NCBI RefSeq assembly: GCF_036898095.1
Contig: NC_090726.1
Coordinates: 180,406,663-180,470,662, forward strand
Length of the DNA stretch: 64,000 nucleotides
Reading direction: 5' to 3'
Source: Palaemon carinicauda
Lineage: Eukaryota > Arthropoda > Malacostraca > Decapoda > Palaemonidae
Made by a program: the position numbers and the translations under genes. Under the pieces are notes generated by a model. That model was not told the DNA's origin and ran no database searches. It saw only the letters and a list, made by a program, of their open reading frames with translations. Positions within the stretch are counted from its first letter, which is position 1, and each line of letters starts with the position of its first letter. Of the stretch, positions 35,449-47,294 are shown in pieces.

Positions 35449-36803
35449 TAAGAGGGTGCTCTCATTCCAGTTGACCCATGCCACTAGGTTAAAGGATTGT
35501 TCTAGTTAACCAGAGACTGAAAGCCCAATGCTCATTCCTCCACTCGAGAGGCCACTAACGATCCAGCAGGGAATTCTGAGCTTAGTTAATTGTAGTTTTG
35601 ATTTTATTCCATCAAATTCTTTTCAAGGGCTTCTTTTTTTTTTATTCCACCAGACGATGCTTTGTAGTCTATTAAGCAATATATAATCATCCAAGAAATG
35701 TACAGATTTTTATTCCATTATACTTCTCTCTTCCAGAACTTGCTTTTCTTATATTCCAGCAGACGATTTTTTGTAGTCTATGAGGCAATATACCAAAATT
35801 TAAGAAAGGTACGGATTTTGGGCATTAATTTTTTTTTTTTTTATTACAACAGTTATAATACCGACCTTTTTTAAGTTACATACGTCATTTTCATGTATGT
35901 AATATGTAGTTGTTATTACTTATAACAATGAGCACACTAGAATTTGTCAGTAAAGTATTCGAACTTCCTTTTGTCTTTTGCTTAAGTCGGTTGGCATACC
36001 GGTATCGTCACATGGGCTACATGATATTCTAATATTTTATTTTATTTTTGGGATTGAATTCATTGTTGGCAATACTTCCAAAACATTATTTAAATTTAAT
36101 TTGCCATTCCAGCTTGATATTTGAATACCTTGGAACTCTACTTACCTTCGTTTCATCAAATATTCATCTACACTATTTCTTCGTTGAATTCATGCGAATA
36201 TCCGCCTTCTGTTCAGTCGGGCTTCTGGTTCAAATCTACCACACCCAAGCTGGAACACACGACATTATATCTCTTTCAGGCTCTTTTGATGTCTTTTTAT
36301 ACGTCATTCTTCCGACACCTTCCGTGTAAAGAGCCAGAAAAGAACATAGAATATATTATGAGATAGTGATATCTCCGAAACACCAACCCCACACACTGCC
36401 CCCACCCCCGGCCCCACATCTCCTGTGAGACGTTTAACAAAATCCTCCCCTTCAAAACCAAGAAAAATGGTTTTGTGAACCTGAAACCACAAGCATTGGA
36501 TTTGGGAATAGAATCTGAGACTCGGAGTCGATACTAGAGATATTTTATTGTTTTCTTCTTGTTTACGTATATAAATATACTTTATCAAAGCCAGTAACAA
36601 ACAGCTTGTAAAAGCGCAAACTAAATTGATAAAATAAATCTGATCACACCAAAAATGTACGTTAGATTTATTGTAGATTTCACAATTCATAACTTATGAC
36701 CCACCTGTCACTATCGCCATTGTCTTGTGTTAACTTAGCTGGGCTGAGAAAGATGTATGAAGAGTATCGGAGAAAATCACTTTTTGAGATTTATCGAGGG
36801 TAT

Positions 36804-36807
<4 letters not shown>
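35449..36807. other. Copy A spacer with a well-conserved block at 36070-36700
   Basis: Compared with 56463-57822, the part 36070-36700 differs by only about 3-4% by eye. A perfect-looking minus-strand splice donor (AAG|GTAAGT, seen as ACTTACCTT at 36141-36149) lies inside it in both copies. The minus frames of 128 and 75 codons are not the same in both copies, so protein coding is not supported. A non-coding exon is possible. Confidence 0.5.

Positions 36808-36809
<2 letters not shown>

Positions 36810-36875
<66 letters not shown>
36810..36875. repeat. (GA)33 microsatellite
   Basis: Pure GA. At the equivalent place copy B has (GAAAGA)n (57822-57865). Confidence 0.96.
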
Positions 36876-36879
<4 letters not shown>

Positions 36880-38932
36880 GACGTGTGTTTACGTCATTTG
36901 AATCACTGTGATTGATAGGTAATAAATAAAAAAAGAACGATGCCAAAAAATTTTTTGAAGGAAAGGTTAACAAACTCAAACGAGTTCTTTAGGCACAGTA
37001 AACGATTAAAGTATGAGTATATAACAAAAGCACCCATATCAACCTTATTTGTGATTTAAAATTACTTAACCAACTTGAAGAAATGTTATCATAATATATC
37101 AAAATGTGCACCAGGAAGGCCACTACACTTCTTTCGCAAACCGATTGTGGAAGTGTGGCATTCTGCTAAGTTATAGAGTGTAACTACTAGTCGTATTAAA
37201 TTGAAAGAGTATAGCTACTGGCAGTATTAAGTTATGGAGTATAAGTACTGGTGGTACTAAGTTAAAGAGTATAGCGACTGCTGGTCCTAATTTATAGAGT
37301 ATAGCTACTGGTGGTGATGGTTATGTGCACAATTTCATTTAGGACGATAACATACATGTTTACCAACAAGTGAAGGATTGTTTGTTCACAACGCTAAAAG
37401 GAAATCTGACGAAAATCGCTAAAATCCTTTAAACTATAATCATGAAAGAATTTTTCCCCTTTATGCGGACAATTTTGCTTTTAGTAGAATAACGACTGAT
37501 TGATTGACGGTGAAATATCTGGCGTTATTACAATATGGATTAGTGTTAAGGGAAATATGGAGAAAACATTTGCTGACGACAGAATATACAACCCAATCAG
37601 ACATCTAAAGATAAATATTTAAGTGGGCGCTCTGGAGATTTGTCATTAGGTAATAGTCTATTTGTTTCTGTTTTCCACCAAACATGCTCTTATACTTTAC
37701 CTTAAGGGTTGTTTTCCTGGTTATATCACACAGTGTAACCATGTACCGCACAAGGCCTGCAAAATTAGTTTTTCTTACACATTCTCATTATTTAGCATAT
37801 CACACAACATATTGCATGTTACTGTCAAATGCATGTTATCAAAACATTTAGAAAATGAGTCTTCAGTTTCTTCTTGAAAGCCTTGGTATCTTCAGTCTTC
37901 CAGGTGTTCAGTAGGCATACTTCTGGGCTCCAATAATTTGAAACCATCTGTAACTATTCCAGTGTGTACACAATTTGTTGGCTGCACGATGTGTAGCAAT
38001 TCTCTTAGATATTTTGGACATCAGGTTCTGATGACTTGAGTTATTGCACAAAAATTAATCTCCATTCTATCTTTAAAAGGCAGCCATTGTAATTAAATTA
38101 GTAAAAGGGTAATCCTTTCTCGGGGCGGTAGACTTTTTATCAGTTTTGCTTCTCTGTTAATCATGTTTTGTAATTGTGGAAGAGCAGATGTAATTAATAA
38201 AAAGATATCGTGTAAAACCTCTCGCACAATGGCTTAAAATATGAAAAACAAAATACGTTTCGAACTTAAGTTTTTGCAATTTGTCCTTATAAAATAGCAT
38301 ATTTTTTTTCTTTGACATTTGATTGATGAGCTGATTGTGGAATAGAGGATATAAATGATAATAAAATATGTAAAACATGTCACACGCAATTGCAAAATAT
38401 AAAATATAACATAAATAGGTATCAACCGAATGAATAAAATAAAAAGTAAGGAAACAACTGCCTTGTTAACCTATGATTGTTCCCTGGTGCGTTTGGAGCT
38501 AAATCTTAATCTCTGAAGTATCAATGATGCAAAAGCAATCGTTTTTATTCTTTAGGCATTAAATGTTAAAATGCCTCATTCGTTTCTAAGTCTCATTCTG
38601 TTCAGAATAACATTAACTTTTTCTCTCCTTTCCGTTTTTCCTCTTTTGTTGCACCATCTAATATTGCTTTAAAACATGTAGATTGTTTGCAAGTTGTTAT
38701 CAATGCTTCTTTTTCTAAAGGAAAAAAAAGAAACATTCTTGGCATTTCCAATCCAATTGTTCAAGATGCCTCATTTTCCTTCATCTTTTGCATTTTATTT
38801 CATGCGGAGTTTTTTTTTTTTACCAGATTTGAATAGAGAAATTGTCTTTCTGCATTCTTTTTTATTTATCGTCTTTTTGTGTTTACCTTTCAGAACTTTT
38901 AGCTTACTTTGTCTTTTCTTATTAACATTTAC

Positions 38933-38934
<2 letters not shown>
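36876..38934. other. Copy A spacer with small minisatellite
   Basis: Collinear with 57866-59390. Contains a ~36-bp minisatellite at 37170-37320 (TATAGAGTATAGCTACTGGT-type units, about four). No gene was recognised. Confidence 0.6.
37170..37320. repeat. ~36-bp minisatellite, four units (copy A)
   Basis: Units of the form TTATAGAGTATAGCTACTGG TGGTACTAA. Copy B has about three units at 58138-58245. Confidence 0.8.

Positions 38935-38935
<1 letters not shown>

Positions 38936-39006
<71 letters not shown>
38936..39006. repeat. (CT)n-(GT)n microsatellite
   Basis: CT repeat to 38990 then GT to 39006. Copy B has a longer pure (CT)n at 59393-59474. Confidence 0.96.
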
Positions 39007-39257
39007 TTCCACGGCCGTTTATGTATTACACGTCAAAACATATTTATTAGTCTTGATGATAATCCTTTACATCTAGGCTATGCTTTCTTAGGGAGAATTT
39101 ACCTTTAAAAATATTCAAGTACCCCGAGGGTAGATTTTATTTGTACCTTGTAACTCGACTCCATCTACCTATATACCTGGGTATATCTATCAATAACATC
39201 TTTTCAAGATTTCTTTATTGTTTCACCACACCTAGTTTCTATTTACATTTCCCTCCA

Positions 39258-41765
39258 TCAGACGTAAAGATATGAAAAATATAGTTTCCAAGCATGTTTG
39301 GGAATTCTAGTTAGTTCTACGATTATGCGCTTACTAATTCCAGTATAATCCTTTCCTGGAATTCAGAAAAGTAGACTTTTCTATCACCAAAGTATTGTTC
39401 GTTAGGTCGAATATCCCATGCAGTAGGTTTTTAATTATATAGATTAACAGATTGACCAATAAACACCTGTAGAAAGTTTATATAATGATAAAGGAAATAT
39501 GGTGTAATGAATAATTGTCGGATCATTAAGCAATAATTTGGGTGAACTAATATCTAAGCAGAGATTTCTTGATTTTCATAGAGTAATTGACAAATATAAT
39601 GATTAATTATACATTAATATCATTAATCATCCATTTCGACCGTAAAATAAATTCTACTGCAAAATATGAAAATTCGATCTAGATTTGTATTCAATAAAAA
39701 AAATCTAGAAATTTGTCATACATTTTCTATAAATCTCCTAAATGATAAGTATTACTAGACAAATTATTTTCTCACCGAACTCATAAAAACGTAAAAGTTA
39801 AAAGTCCGGAATAAATCTGTGAAGTTCAAAATATATTTCATGTTAGATATTTAGCTCGGCTTTATTTTCGTCGTATTATACTACTTCCTAGAATTCCACA
39901 TACTCCAATTTCCATTTGATTTCTACTTCAACTGAGAAGGAAGACTAATCAGAGGGAGAGGAAATGGAAATGTAATGAAAATTTAAAAAAAGCCTTTTCA
40001 TAAGAATTTTTCTCCCCCAAAGATTTTTTGAACTCTTAGAAGTTCAATATATCTAATTGGAAAATAAAATTGGAACAGATACTGCTTCAGAAAAAGAAAA
40101 ATAAATATAAAATTGCCCATATTGATTGGACACTAAAAAATCCTCTGATAGCAAAGATCATGGTAAAGTATCATTGATATTCTTGGAATAGTAACCGCTA
40201 ATGAGTTATATTTAAAGGCTCTCTCGATCGTGTTGCACAAGCTTATAGAAGAGTCCCTTTATTGCTACATTATAGGATGCAATTACAAATAGCAATATCA
40301 AAATACATCTGTCCTTCTCCAGAATAATATCTGCTATTTAATGGGATTGTTGAAGAACTTACTGTGATATTAAAGCTGTAAAGGTATTTAGTTACCCAAT
40401 TCGGAGATGGAGGAACAAGAAAAAAGTACTTTGTCATAGTTTGCTAGAGCATAACATGACTCTATTGACCTCATTCTGGGAAGAGTTCAATCATAACAAA
40501 TGTCGAGAGTTTGAGTTCGGCAAAGCTACGGAAATAGGAATTGCTGAACCTCTATTGTATATATCTATGTTAAATACTAAGTATCTGCATTTCAATCTGG
40601 CATTAGGAATTATAGAAAGGGAGGCTTTTAAACTTCGTGTATTAGGTATAACCATTCAAGTACAATGGCAAACGATAGAATCTGTATCGTTTAGAAAATA
40701 TATGGACCTTTGGGACGTCCATAGAACGCCTGGGTTTGGATCTGGGTCTTTAAGTTAAGCAAGGAATGTCATACCAATTCAAGCCTTTATCAATATATGT
40801 TCTTCTTTGTGTATAACAAAATAGTTTATGGATAAAACTTTTATTAGTATTAGTTTTTCTTTATGTATAACAAAATAGTTTATGGATTAAACTCTCCATA
40901 TTTAGACGTGCAGTTCCTACCATCGGACCATTCTCTCACAACTAACCTTTAACATGAATTTATAAAATGAATATACTACAGTTCCAGTCCTCTTTAACAA
41001 CAGCGTTAGTACGCCTATTTACTACATGACTTCACTAGTTCTAAATCAAATGGAATTTGATAAACAAGGATGATAAAACAAACTACTACTAAGTCAATCG
41101 GTGTACAGGCTTTAGTATCCATGTCAATAGACGTTTTCTCCTTAGTGTCACATATAGTATAAAAGCTATACCTTTTATGGATATTTGTTTCCAGACTGGT
41201 TCTGTGACTTTGTTACTGATGTCCAGCATATTTTTAGATTAATTAGTCCTTGTGTAGTTATTGAAAAAAAAAAAATTCACCTGCTCTGACATCTCTAGAA
41301 TATTCACACATAAGAAAATATCACAGGACGGACTTGGTGAAATTTGTTACAATAAAACCTACTTTATTAAGAATATTGTTTTATAAGAAACCTGCATTTC
41401 ACATATGATAACCGAAAACAAGCTATTGCGTAAATTCCATAAGCTATAATGCACAAGTATCATAGGAAGAAATAAATTAGTCACTGAAGTATAAACGTTT
41501 CTATAATCTATAAACAGAATGAATGTGAGGAGGTACTAAGCCATTTTACGGTGGATGAACATGGAACTTACAAAATGTCTTTGTGAATATCGACAAGTAT
41601 TATCTCAAGTGTCCAAAATTCCTTGTCCTAAATTTTATTACAACACAGTTTTCATTTTTACCTTCTTGTGAGCATATTTTTATTTTGGTATCTCATGATG
41701 TTCAGTGGCAAACTTCAATAATAGAATAAAGGAGTTGCACAGGTAAGGTCTGTGACTAAATTCTT
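39258..41765. other. Copy B left part, no gene recognised
   Basis: The 105-codon frame at 40441-40758 is broken by stops in the copy A equivalent (about 20775-20990). It has no recognisable domain and is not accepted as a gene. Confidence 0.6.
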
Positions 41766-41774
41766 GATTACGAT

Positions 41775-42656
41775 TCGCCCAGTCCACCTAGTGTTAGTTT
41801 GTTCATTTATGATTGACCCACCATATACGAGACATATAAAGTAGGGCAATCATTAACGAATGAAAGTGCAACTAGGTGGAAGGTCAGGTAATCGTAAACT
41901 AACTGGAATGAGGGGGCTGTGAGCAGGAATCGCCCAGTCCACCTAGTTGTTTGTTCGTTCACTTACAATTGTCCTACCTTATACAAGACACACACTGTAA
42001 GGATGAAGCAATAGTAAACAAATGTACAAGTAACTAGGTGGAAGGTGGTGCAATCATAAACTATATGGACTGAGTGGTGTGTAAGCAGGAGACATCTAGT
42101 ACACCTAGCTGTTCTTTCATTCATTTGATTGTGTCTTGGCTCCTGCTTACGGCTGACCACGTCCGCTTAGGTGTTCGTTCATTCGTTTATGCTTGCTGTG
42201 GCCTGGCTCCTAGTTATGGCCTGCCCAGGACACCTAGGCGTTCACTCGTTCATTTACAATTGTCTGGGACTTATAAGTTGGGGCAATTAAGAATTAATAA
42301 ACGAACAACTACGTAGACTGAGTGATCCGTAAGCCCAGTCCACCTAACTGTTCGTTTGTTCATTCTTTTATGATTGCCCCACATTATGTGGTACATGGTA
42401 GGGCAATCGTAAACAAAAAGGACAAATAACTAGATGGAAGGTAGGGCAATCGTAAATTAGGTGGATTGGATGACCCGTAAGGAGTCGCCAAGTCCACCTA
42501 GGGGCCCATTTGTTTGTTTAAGACTACCCAAAGTACACAAGGTGGAGCAATCATAAATGAACGAACGAACAACTAAGTAGACTTTGTGTGCCATAAGCAT
42601 GAGTCTAACCAAGTCCACCTAGCTGCTTGTTAGTTCACTTGTTAACGATTGCCCCA
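41775..42656. repeat. Array of palindromic ~100-130-bp units, copy B
   Basis: Same alternation as 23470-24108 but longer. Forward motifs GCCCAGTCCACCTAGTTGTT and relatives lie near 41779, 41932, 42107, 42216, 42335, 42489 and 42612, with inverted partners (GGGCAATCGTAAA...AACTAGGTGGA) between. Copy B has roughly two more units than A, so the array has changed size since the duplication. Confidence 0.8.
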
Positions 42657-42659
42657 CCT

Positions 42660-42995
42660 TATGTGGTGGCCGATGTGGTAACGTCCGACTGGTAAACACC
42701 AGACTTGGTTTAGAGTCCGCTCAAACTTGTTATATTCTTTCGTCGCTATAACCTTACCATCCTTGTGTGCTAAGGATGGGGTCTTTGGAGCAGCCTATAA
42801 GTCTATCTGCTGAGTCATCAGCAGCCATTACCTAACCCTCCTTGGTCATAGCTTTGGTGGATAGGGGCCCTTGAGCACTGATCATATGCATATGGTCCAT
42901 CTCTAGGACATTGTCCAACTCGATAGGACAGTGCCACTGTCCCTTGCCCCTGCTATTCATGAGCGACCTTTAAAACCTTTAAACGCCTTGCTAGT
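42660..42995 (+). repeat. tRNA-derived SINE, copy B
   Basis: The head is more complete than in copy A: A-box-like TGGCCGATGTGG (42667-42678), then CGACTGGTAAACACCAGA and B-box-like GGTTTAGAGTCC (42708-42719). The body has CACTGTCCCTTGCCCCTGCT and ends near TTCATGAGCGACCTTTAAAA. It would be transcribed by RNA polymerase III from these boxes if active (family knowledge). Confidence 0.72.
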
Positions 42996-43397
42996 ATAAT
43001 TTCTTTACATCACCATTGAGGTTTGCCGCTGAAAATATGTATAAGCACCAAAGATTAGCTGGGAGTCAGTGTTGCTTACTTTTACATTAGGGTGACCTTT
43101 CCCTACAAACACTGGGCAAAATCTGTATGGTTGGCAGCAATGCTTGGTAATCCAAAGTTGAACTGCATTGACCCGGCAACCTACTCCACAACCTCTTGGC
43201 AAAGTAGGCAAGTAGACTCCTTACAGACCGTTTCCCCAACAACATTCGGCTAATCCATTTTTCAACATCTTATAATTTCATTTTCTATGTACCACTACAT
43301 ACACTACGCTACTGCTTTTATTTTGCGCTATTTCATCTTTCCATTCTCCTTTTACCTTTTTCATCCGGTTTTTTTAATCTATTTCCATTTTGTCTTC

Positions 43398-43401
<4 letters not shown>

Positions 43402-43480
<79 letters not shown>
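43402..43480. repeat. (CT)39 microsatellite
   Basis: Pure CT; pairs with 24911-24990. Confidence 0.97.
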
Positions 43481-43483
<3 letters not shown>

Positions 43484-43664
43484 GGATCCCTTTTTTCGAT
43501 GTTTTTCTCATTTCTTATTTCTTCCACAGTATTTCTGGTCCCCTCCATTCTTTGAAAAGTTTCCTTTGCAGCGAAATTATTCCTGCCCTCTCCACTGGAG
43601 TTTCGGGTCAACCCTTGCTTGCATTTTCAATGATTTCTTCCAGATTTTTTTTTATTAAATTTGA

Positions 43665-43667
<3 letters not shown>

Positions 43668-43745
<78 letters not shown>
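43668..43745. repeat. (CT)n microsatellite
   Basis: Pure CT; pairs with 25178-25246. Confidence 0.97.
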
Positions 43746-43749
<4 letters not shown>

Positions 43750-44340
43750 GCTCTGGCAATAGGAGGTCCTGTATGTCCTTATTAGGCAATCTGTTTATCA
43801 ATTTTGTAAAGACTAATATCTTCATTAGCTTATCATGTGTGCACAAGAATACACATACCAATTTTAATCTCCAATTCCATTCTTTATTCTCTATTTTTAT
43901 TTTTGAATTTTCATTAGGTTTCCTTACATTGCCATACATCATTTTCTTTTCAATATATTTTCAGTTTACATTGCTTTCATTCTTATATCTTTCCGCCCTC
44001 CCTAGTTCCAGTCTCAGCTAATATTCCTCCCTCTCCTCTGCCTCCCATTTCCTCCCGTCATTTCCTCAGCTCCTCTCTCTCTCTTTCTTCTTTTCCTCCC
44101 ACGACAGCTGTCTCTGATGTCTCATTTGTACCAGTTTTCATAATCAAGTCTCCCTCCTTCCTCTCCGCCTCTTCCCCCAACCCGCTTTCAAGCTTCTTCA
44201 TATTACCTTTTTTCTTTGGGATTATGTATCTTGCAATTTTCATCTCTGCCGAAATTATGTTCTGGAGTTTTCTCGGTAACTTGTGATTATGTTGAATATT
44301 AGGAAAGCACACAATCTCATACACTGATGTATATAGGCCT
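43746..44340. other. Pyrimidine-rich spacer, copy B
   Basis: Collinear with 25247-25880, about 93% identical by eye, with no gene. Confidence 0.6.
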
Positions 44341-44343
44341 ACA

Positions 44344-44364
44344 GTGTGTGTGTGTGTGTGTATC

Positions 44365-44451
<87 letters not shown>

Positions 44452-44466
44452 GTGTGTGTGTGTGTA
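44344..44466. repeat. (GT)n-(TA)n-(TG)n microsatellite
   Basis: Symmetrical arrangement of GT, then TA (44365-44449), then TG. It is shorter than the matching tract in copy A. Confidence 0.96.
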
Positions 44467-44838
44467 TGCATCTAGATAGATATAGTTATAGATTCCGCAA
44501 TACTGTTCACTCTTTTCTATGTATTTCACACTTAAAAGGACGTTCTTTTGAAGCCTTTGATATTTTTAGATTCGCTCATCAAGTTGGTATTTTTATGGGG
44601 CATTTTTAGGATTTATTGGTTTTACTGAAAGAAACATCGATTTTCTATAATATTTACTTTGGTTATGACAATCATCAATTGCACACGGTTTTCAGTTGGA
44701 AATTACAGAAATGGTAGAATAAGAGAGTATCGATCCACTAAAACTAATATCTTTACAAAGAGAAAATATAGTCGACTTTAAGATAATCTGCCATAATTTC
44801 AAAATTCAAAAGTATAACATTTCAAACATCTAAGCAAC

Positions 44839-45086
44839 CATTAATCTTTGGAACTGCCTCTGCAAATCCTCCGATAAAGCCTAGTGTCTGAACATGTTTT
44901 GTTATTGATGTTCCGATCGCGTGATTTATTTTGCCAATACCACTGTGTTCGTGCGAAGAGTAAGGATACCTCGATAAATGTTTCTCCTTCCAGAGCTATT
45001 GTACTAATTTCTCATCTTGGGAAATGATGTTGGTTCCTCTGATTTGGATATAGCAGTTGAAGCCATATTTTATCCAATATGTTTTG
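44839..45086. other. 248-bp block identical in copies A and B (B copy)
   Basis: Identical at every position to 26484-26731; see that entry for the reading frames and alternatives. Confidence 0.8.
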
Positions 45087-46192
45087 TATATAACAAAGGC
45101 ATGTTTTTATTCTATAAGTTTTGGTTATAGCAGATAAACGCATATTTTTAATGCCTTCACCAGAATCGAAGATTTTGTGAAACTTATGTATTCACCCGTG
45201 TCTTTGTTTTGTTTGCTTGTTTGTTTGTTTGAAAGCAACTTTACACTAAAACCACTCTACTGATTTTGAATGACTTGGTTGTCATGTTTGGTATGACCCA
45301 AAGAAGAATCTTCAACAGTTTGGATAAAGTACATGAAAGTACACGTAAGCAGCAGTGCTTTGGAAATAATGAAAATGTTAGTAAACAGCACATATTTTGT
45401 TAGTTTTATTGTTTTTGTACAATACGCTAAATTGCTGAACCAATTCCAACGAATCATGGCGGACATGTGGGGTATGACTCATGGACAAATCACTATATTG
45501 AAGAAAATACATCGAAATGCAAGTACGCAGTGGAGTAAAGAGCAAAATGATATTGCTTGGCGTGGCGAAGGCATGCTCTCTACTGAATGCCCCTCTAGTT
45601 CTTTATCTTTTGGTTATATCAGACCCAAGCCTGTTTTTGTTCTTTATCTTTTGGTTATATCAGACACAAGCCTGTTTTTGTTCTTTATCTTTTGGTTATA
45701 TTAGACACAAGCCTGTTTTTATCCTATGTTTTGGTTAAGGCAAAAGCACGCGTTAAAAGAAAGGCATTGTACCATTATCGTTTTGTTCTTATTATATTAG
45801 GCATAAACGTGAACAAAAAGAAATAGTTTTCTTCATTTTGCTTTGATTGTATTAGGTGCAGCTTAAGTTAAAGAAACTGGGAGAAGCGTGTTTATTTGTT
45901 TAGCATTGATTATAATAGGAGTCATTTTTTCACTTTAAATATAGTAGAAACATACATAGATGGGTTATTCTGTGTCGATAATAAGACACAAATGAAGATA
46001 AGAAGAAAAATATTTTTATTCTCATTCTTTTGATTATAGTGGATGCAGATAAACAGGAGCCGGTGGGTTTTAATCCTTTTGTTTTGATTGAGAAAGACAG
46101 ATAGAATGATGGTATATTTATACTTCTATTTTATTTTGGTAGCCACCAACAAATTGGTATAGTCGTTTGTTTTAGCTATACCAGATAGATAC
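45087..46192. other. Copy B spacer up to the LTR element
   Basis: Collinear with 26732-27880 but lacking the GC-rich tract. Contains three units of a 43-bp repeat at 45597-45725 (TTCTTTATCTTTTGGTTATA plus TCAGACACAAGCCTGTTTTT G); copy A has one. No gene was accepted. Confidence 0.65.
46189..46192. other. Target-site duplication, left
   Basis: ATAC, repeated at 50588-50591. The same 4-bp size is seen for the derivative at 21024-22351. Confidence 0.85.
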
Positions 46193-46446
46193 TGTACCAA
46201 CCGTGTGTCACACGATCGTACATGAATTGTTTTGTATATATTATGCTTGTATCTGCGCTCTTCCCTCACACTAAAAAGAACTTGAATAAACATGTCTCCG
46301 TGTTTCCTCTGTAACATTGTCTCTCTTGTGAACATGAAAATTCCTGTTGCCTTGGGCTTTTGTATATAAAGGAGAGTGTTCTTTAATAGTTACTCAATTG
46401 ATTGCTTCCTGCCTTTGAGTCACAACCTTTCTCGCGGCCCGTTACA
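46193..46446 (+). repeat. 5' LTR
   Basis: Starts TGTACCAACCGTGTGTCACA, ends GGCCCGTTACA. Contains a TATA box and the transcript start region. Two bases are deleted relative to the 3' LTR at CTTTAATAGTT, which removes the AATAAA found there. Confidence 0.93.
46361..46371 (+). promoter_or_regulatory. TATA box in the 5' LTR
   Basis: TGTATATAAAGG, about 80 bp before the LTR end, where the U3/R boundary is expected. The 3' LTR has GTATAAAAAGG at 50501-50511. Confidence 0.65.
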
Positions 46447-46447
46447 T

Positions 46448-46463
46448 TGGTGACCCCGGAAGT
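46448..46463 (+). other. Primer-binding site (tRNA-Trp-like)
   Basis: TGGTGACCCCGGAAG begins one base after the LTR. The first 11 bases match the complement of the usual 3' end of animal tRNA-Trp, with CCA. Confidence 0.75.
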
Positions 46464-46520
46464 CGACTCGCTCCCACCGCCTTCCACCCCCACCCCCCTC
46501 GCCCCTCCATCGTTTGTACT

Positions 46521-47294
46521 ATGGCGGACTCTACTGAAGTTGGCGGTGCGGCTGGCCCATTCAAACTTTCATCGTTTGCCAGCGGAGAGGAATATGCTTG
46601 GTTTCAGCGCGCAGAAGTCCAGTTTCGCATCAAGGGCGTGACTCGCTCAACCACCAAAGAAGATTATGTTCTCGCGGTAATACCCGAGGACACCTTCCCA
46701 GAAATATCTGACTGGCTTTATGAACAAGGAGACAACCCAATAGAGTATGACGCCCTCAAAACATACCTTCTGCAGTAGTACTCGCCGTCGCCAGCCGCCC
46801 GTATAGCAAAGCTTTTTCAGCTCTCGCAACAACCGTTGGGGGACCAAAGGGCATCGCTTGCCCTCACGGAAATGACCAGTATCGCTCGCCTTCAACCTGC
46901 CGTTGACGGCTCTCTTCGTGAGGTGAATCTACTTCGTGCCCTTTGGATACGCCGTGTACCCGGACCTATACGTGCAGCCATACCCGATGTCGATAGTTTA
47001 CCCATAAAGGACTTGATGACCAAAGTCAACGCCCTTATGGACAGCCACTTCAAGACCTCCATCAACGCCTCCACCCCTGACGAAGAGGATGCCGTAGGAC
47101 ATACACGCCTACCCCGTGACGTGCCGAAACCGCGACAAAGCCACCCACCACCCACCAATTGCTCTAGCCCCAACGAACGACTTTTACAGCCACTTACTAC
47201 CTCCCATCCGCCGCAGTTTTGCTACTACCACTTCAGATTCGGAGCAACCGCGAAGAAATGTGCCAAGGATTGTCAGTGGCCAAAAAACGTGTAA
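46521..47294 (+). pseudogene. gag: gag with one in-frame stop
   Basis: The frame runs from ATG 46521 to TAA 47292-47294 (about 257 codons) but is interrupted by TAG at 46776-46778. The N-terminal part has a capsid-like segment with FASGEEYAWFQRAEVQF, as in CsRN1-type Gags, which assemble into particles. The C-terminus has a CX2HX9CX3C knuckle (Cys 47220, His 47229, Cys 47259, Cys 47271) expected to bind the genomic RNA; this CHCC form replaces the usual CCHC in the lineage. The pol-less derivative keeps a glutamine codon where the TAG lies, so the stop is a later mutation. The last 70 bases overlap pol in the -1 frame. Confidence 0.88.
47282..47288 (+). promoter_or_regulatory. -1 ribosomal frameshift heptamer A AAA AAC
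   Basis: The heptamer is in the correct phase of gag (codons AAA and AAC), two codons before the gag stop. Slipping back one base enters exactly the frame that continues as pol (next codon CGT at 47288). This is the best-known class of eukaryotic slippery site. A downstream structure was not evaluated. Confidence 0.75.

Noticed and set aside
40441..40758. 105-codon plus frame in copy B
   Set aside because: The copy A equivalent has several stops and no domain is recognisable.
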